This document shows, in pieces, positions 15,081 through 15,784 of a DNA stretch of 15,784 nt. The number at the start of each line of letters is the position of its first letter. Position 1 is the first letter of the stretch. Under the pieces are notes generated by a model. It saw only the letters and a program-made list of their open reading frames with translations, did no database searches and was not told the origin of the DNA. This DNA is from Gp6-AA40 sp964505975. GTDB taxonomy: Bacteria > Acidobacteriota > Vicinamibacteria > Vicinamibacterales > UBA2999. The position numbers and the translations under genes were made by a program. The stretch lies in assembly GCA_964505975.1 (NCBI GenBank), contig CAZDLW010000120.1, forward strand, positions 1 to 15,784, in the 5' to 3' direction.

Positions 15081-15331
15081 CGCCGGCGATTGCGAGCACG
15101 TTCGGCGACGGTCAGGACCAGGTCATGGCTGTCAGACACGTTTGGTCGCCGGATGCGACCGGCGTGCCCGATCAGGTCGAGCAGGGGCTCATCCTCCGCC
15201 GATTCGGTTCGGAGCAGCAGATCGAGCGCGCGGCGAATCAGCTTCCCTTTGGATTCGTGCCGCTTCGCCGCCAGCGCTTCCAGACGGCGGTCCTGATCTT
15301 CGGACAGCAGGATCTGAACCCTCGTCATCAT
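15077..15331 (-). CDS. ribbon-helix-helix antitoxin (VapB/CopG-like)
   Basis: This 84-residue protein starts MMTRVQILLSEDQDRRLEAL, a short beta strand followed by helix. AAKRHESKGKLIRRALDLLL completes a ribbon-helix-helix DNA-binding fold. The acidic and then basic tail would wrap the toxin. Such antitoxins neutralise VapC and repress their own promoter, usually through an inverted operator. The start at 15331 is favoured because GAGG lies 6 nt upstream; an open frame reaches further upstream, to 15517, but that part has no conserved look. The gene comes first, with the toxin overlapping its stop by 4 bp. Confidence 0.85.
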   Translation of the reverse strand: MMTRVQILLSEDQDRRLEALAAKRHESKGKLIRRALDLLLRTESAEDEPLLDLIGHAGRIRRPNVSDSHDLVLTVAERARNRRR

Positions 15332-15479
15332 GTGTAGCCTCACGGTCACGATACACAACTCAGCGACGAACCGCAAGGCTGCTACGGCTTCAAAGGTCCT
15401 GCGTCCACCACGACGCGCAGCTCCTGGTTGACCAGGAGCAAGGGGCTCCGCGTAGTCGGCCACCGACACCTTGCAAGAA
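15332..15479. other. spacer between the TTC38-like gene and the antitoxin
   Basis: It holds the antitoxin ribosome site (GAGG on the minus strand, about 15338-15341), a perfect hairpin at 15420-15439, and part of a possible transposon-end-like motif at 15472-15496. No gene is seen. Confidence 0.45.
15420..15439. terminator. hairpin after the TTC38-like gene
   Basis: GCTCCTGG (15420-15427), a TTGA loop, and CCAGGAGC (15432-15439) form a perfect 8-bp stem. It lies about 40 bp downstream of the minus-strand TTC38-like stop. There is no T-tract on either strand, so termination is only a guess. Confidence 0.45.
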
Positions 15480-15784
15480 TCAAGATCTGACCCCCCGGGC
15501 ACGCGACAGAAAGCCACGGTTGATTGGACTGTGCGGTTTCAGCGCGAGGCGCTCGTGGGCCAGGGATTCAGCCAGGTCGGCAAGCCCACCCCGTACGGCC
15601 GCTTCGGTCAACGTCCAATCGATGACATCCCGCTGGGCGTGGCTGCCGCCGAACCCGTTCACGATGGAGCGTGCGCCGTAGAGCCGGTCGGCGGCAGTCT
15701 GGTAGTCGCCCTGCCAGAACGCGGCGAATCCCTCGATGAGCGGCAGGCCGATGTCCCGTGCCCAGCGAGCCGATTCCGCACCAG
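15480..15784 (-). CDS. C-terminal part of a TTC38-like tetratricopeptide protein
   Basis: The minus frame is open from the window edge to a TGA at 15480-15482, about 100 residues. It reads WARDIGLPLIEGFAAFWQGD, then YQTAADRLYGARS, GGSHAQRDVIDWTLTEAAVR and ERLALKPHSPIN. The GGSHAQRD block followed by an ERL-KP-SP-N segment is typical of the end of tetratricopeptide repeat protein 38 homologues. Their function in bacteria is unknown. The last residues (LSRARGVRS) look unlike the family, and the stop lies within a GGGTCAGATCTTGATTCTTG motif, so the natural end may have been replaced by an insertion. The start is outside the window. Confidence 0.72.
   Translation of the reverse strand, partial: GAESARWARDIGLPLIEGFAAFWQGDYQTAADRLYGARSIVNGFGGSHAQRDVIDWTLTEAAVRGGLADLAESLAHERLALKPHSPINRGFLSRARGVRS

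Noticed and set aside
1..15784. CRISPR arrays, tRNA or rRNA genes, prophage
   Set aside because: I saw no regularly spaced direct repeats, no cloverleaf with a TTCRA-type arm, no rRNA motifs and no phage genes.

Overview
This is a GC-rich bacterial window dominated by soil-type signalling and accessory genes. A Ser/Thr kinase joined to TolB-like and TPR regions, a zinc-ribbon/cyclase/AAA/TPR protein, a YtcJ-like amidohydrolase and an EfpL-type elongation factor together suggest Acidobacteriota, perhaps Vicinamibacteria. That placement is inference from gene style; there is no rRNA or other marker here.

Layout. Bases 1-129 may hold the tail of a plus-strand gene. Two minus-strand genes follow: an EfpL/YeiP-type elongation factor (700-1275), then a Yip1-like membrane protein (139-684). 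Bases 1276-2098 hold no convincing gene but are full of inverted repeats. These include a 259-bp fold-back element (1490-1748) flanked by identical 8-bp direct repeats, which looks like an undescribed MITE, and three hairpins just before an outer-membrane beta-barrel gene (2099-2686).

Bases 2928-6155 carry a three-gene plus-strand operon. It encodes an FAD-dependent desaturase-like oxidoreductase with an unusual aromatic repeat at its C-terminus, a small helical protein with no recognised family, and a polyprenyl synthetase that keeps both Asp-rich motifs but has lost several conserved basic residues. Similar CCAGCGAGGC hairpins lie on both sides of the operon. This is the best candidate for an undescribed system: an isoprenoid-modifying, possibly membrane- or inclusion-associated module.

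Bases 6227-11949 (minus strand) form a two-gene signalling operon. The kinase/TolB-like/TPR protein comes first and the zinc-ribbon/cyclase/AAA/TPR protein follows 20 bp later. Upstream lies a decayed serine beta-lactamase-family gene (12010-12903) with at least two frameshifts and a deletion that removed the catalytic SxxK region. A Tat-exported amidohydrolase (13053-14639) runs the other way and overlaps by 9 bp the end of a convergent VapC-type toxin, whose ribbon-helix-helix antitoxin lies upstream (14631-15331). The window ends in the C-terminal part of a TTC38-like TPR protein.

Three genes (efpL, the kinase and the amidohydrolase) have a -10-like hexamer only 6-9 bp before the start codon, which suggests leaderless or near-leaderless mRNAs.
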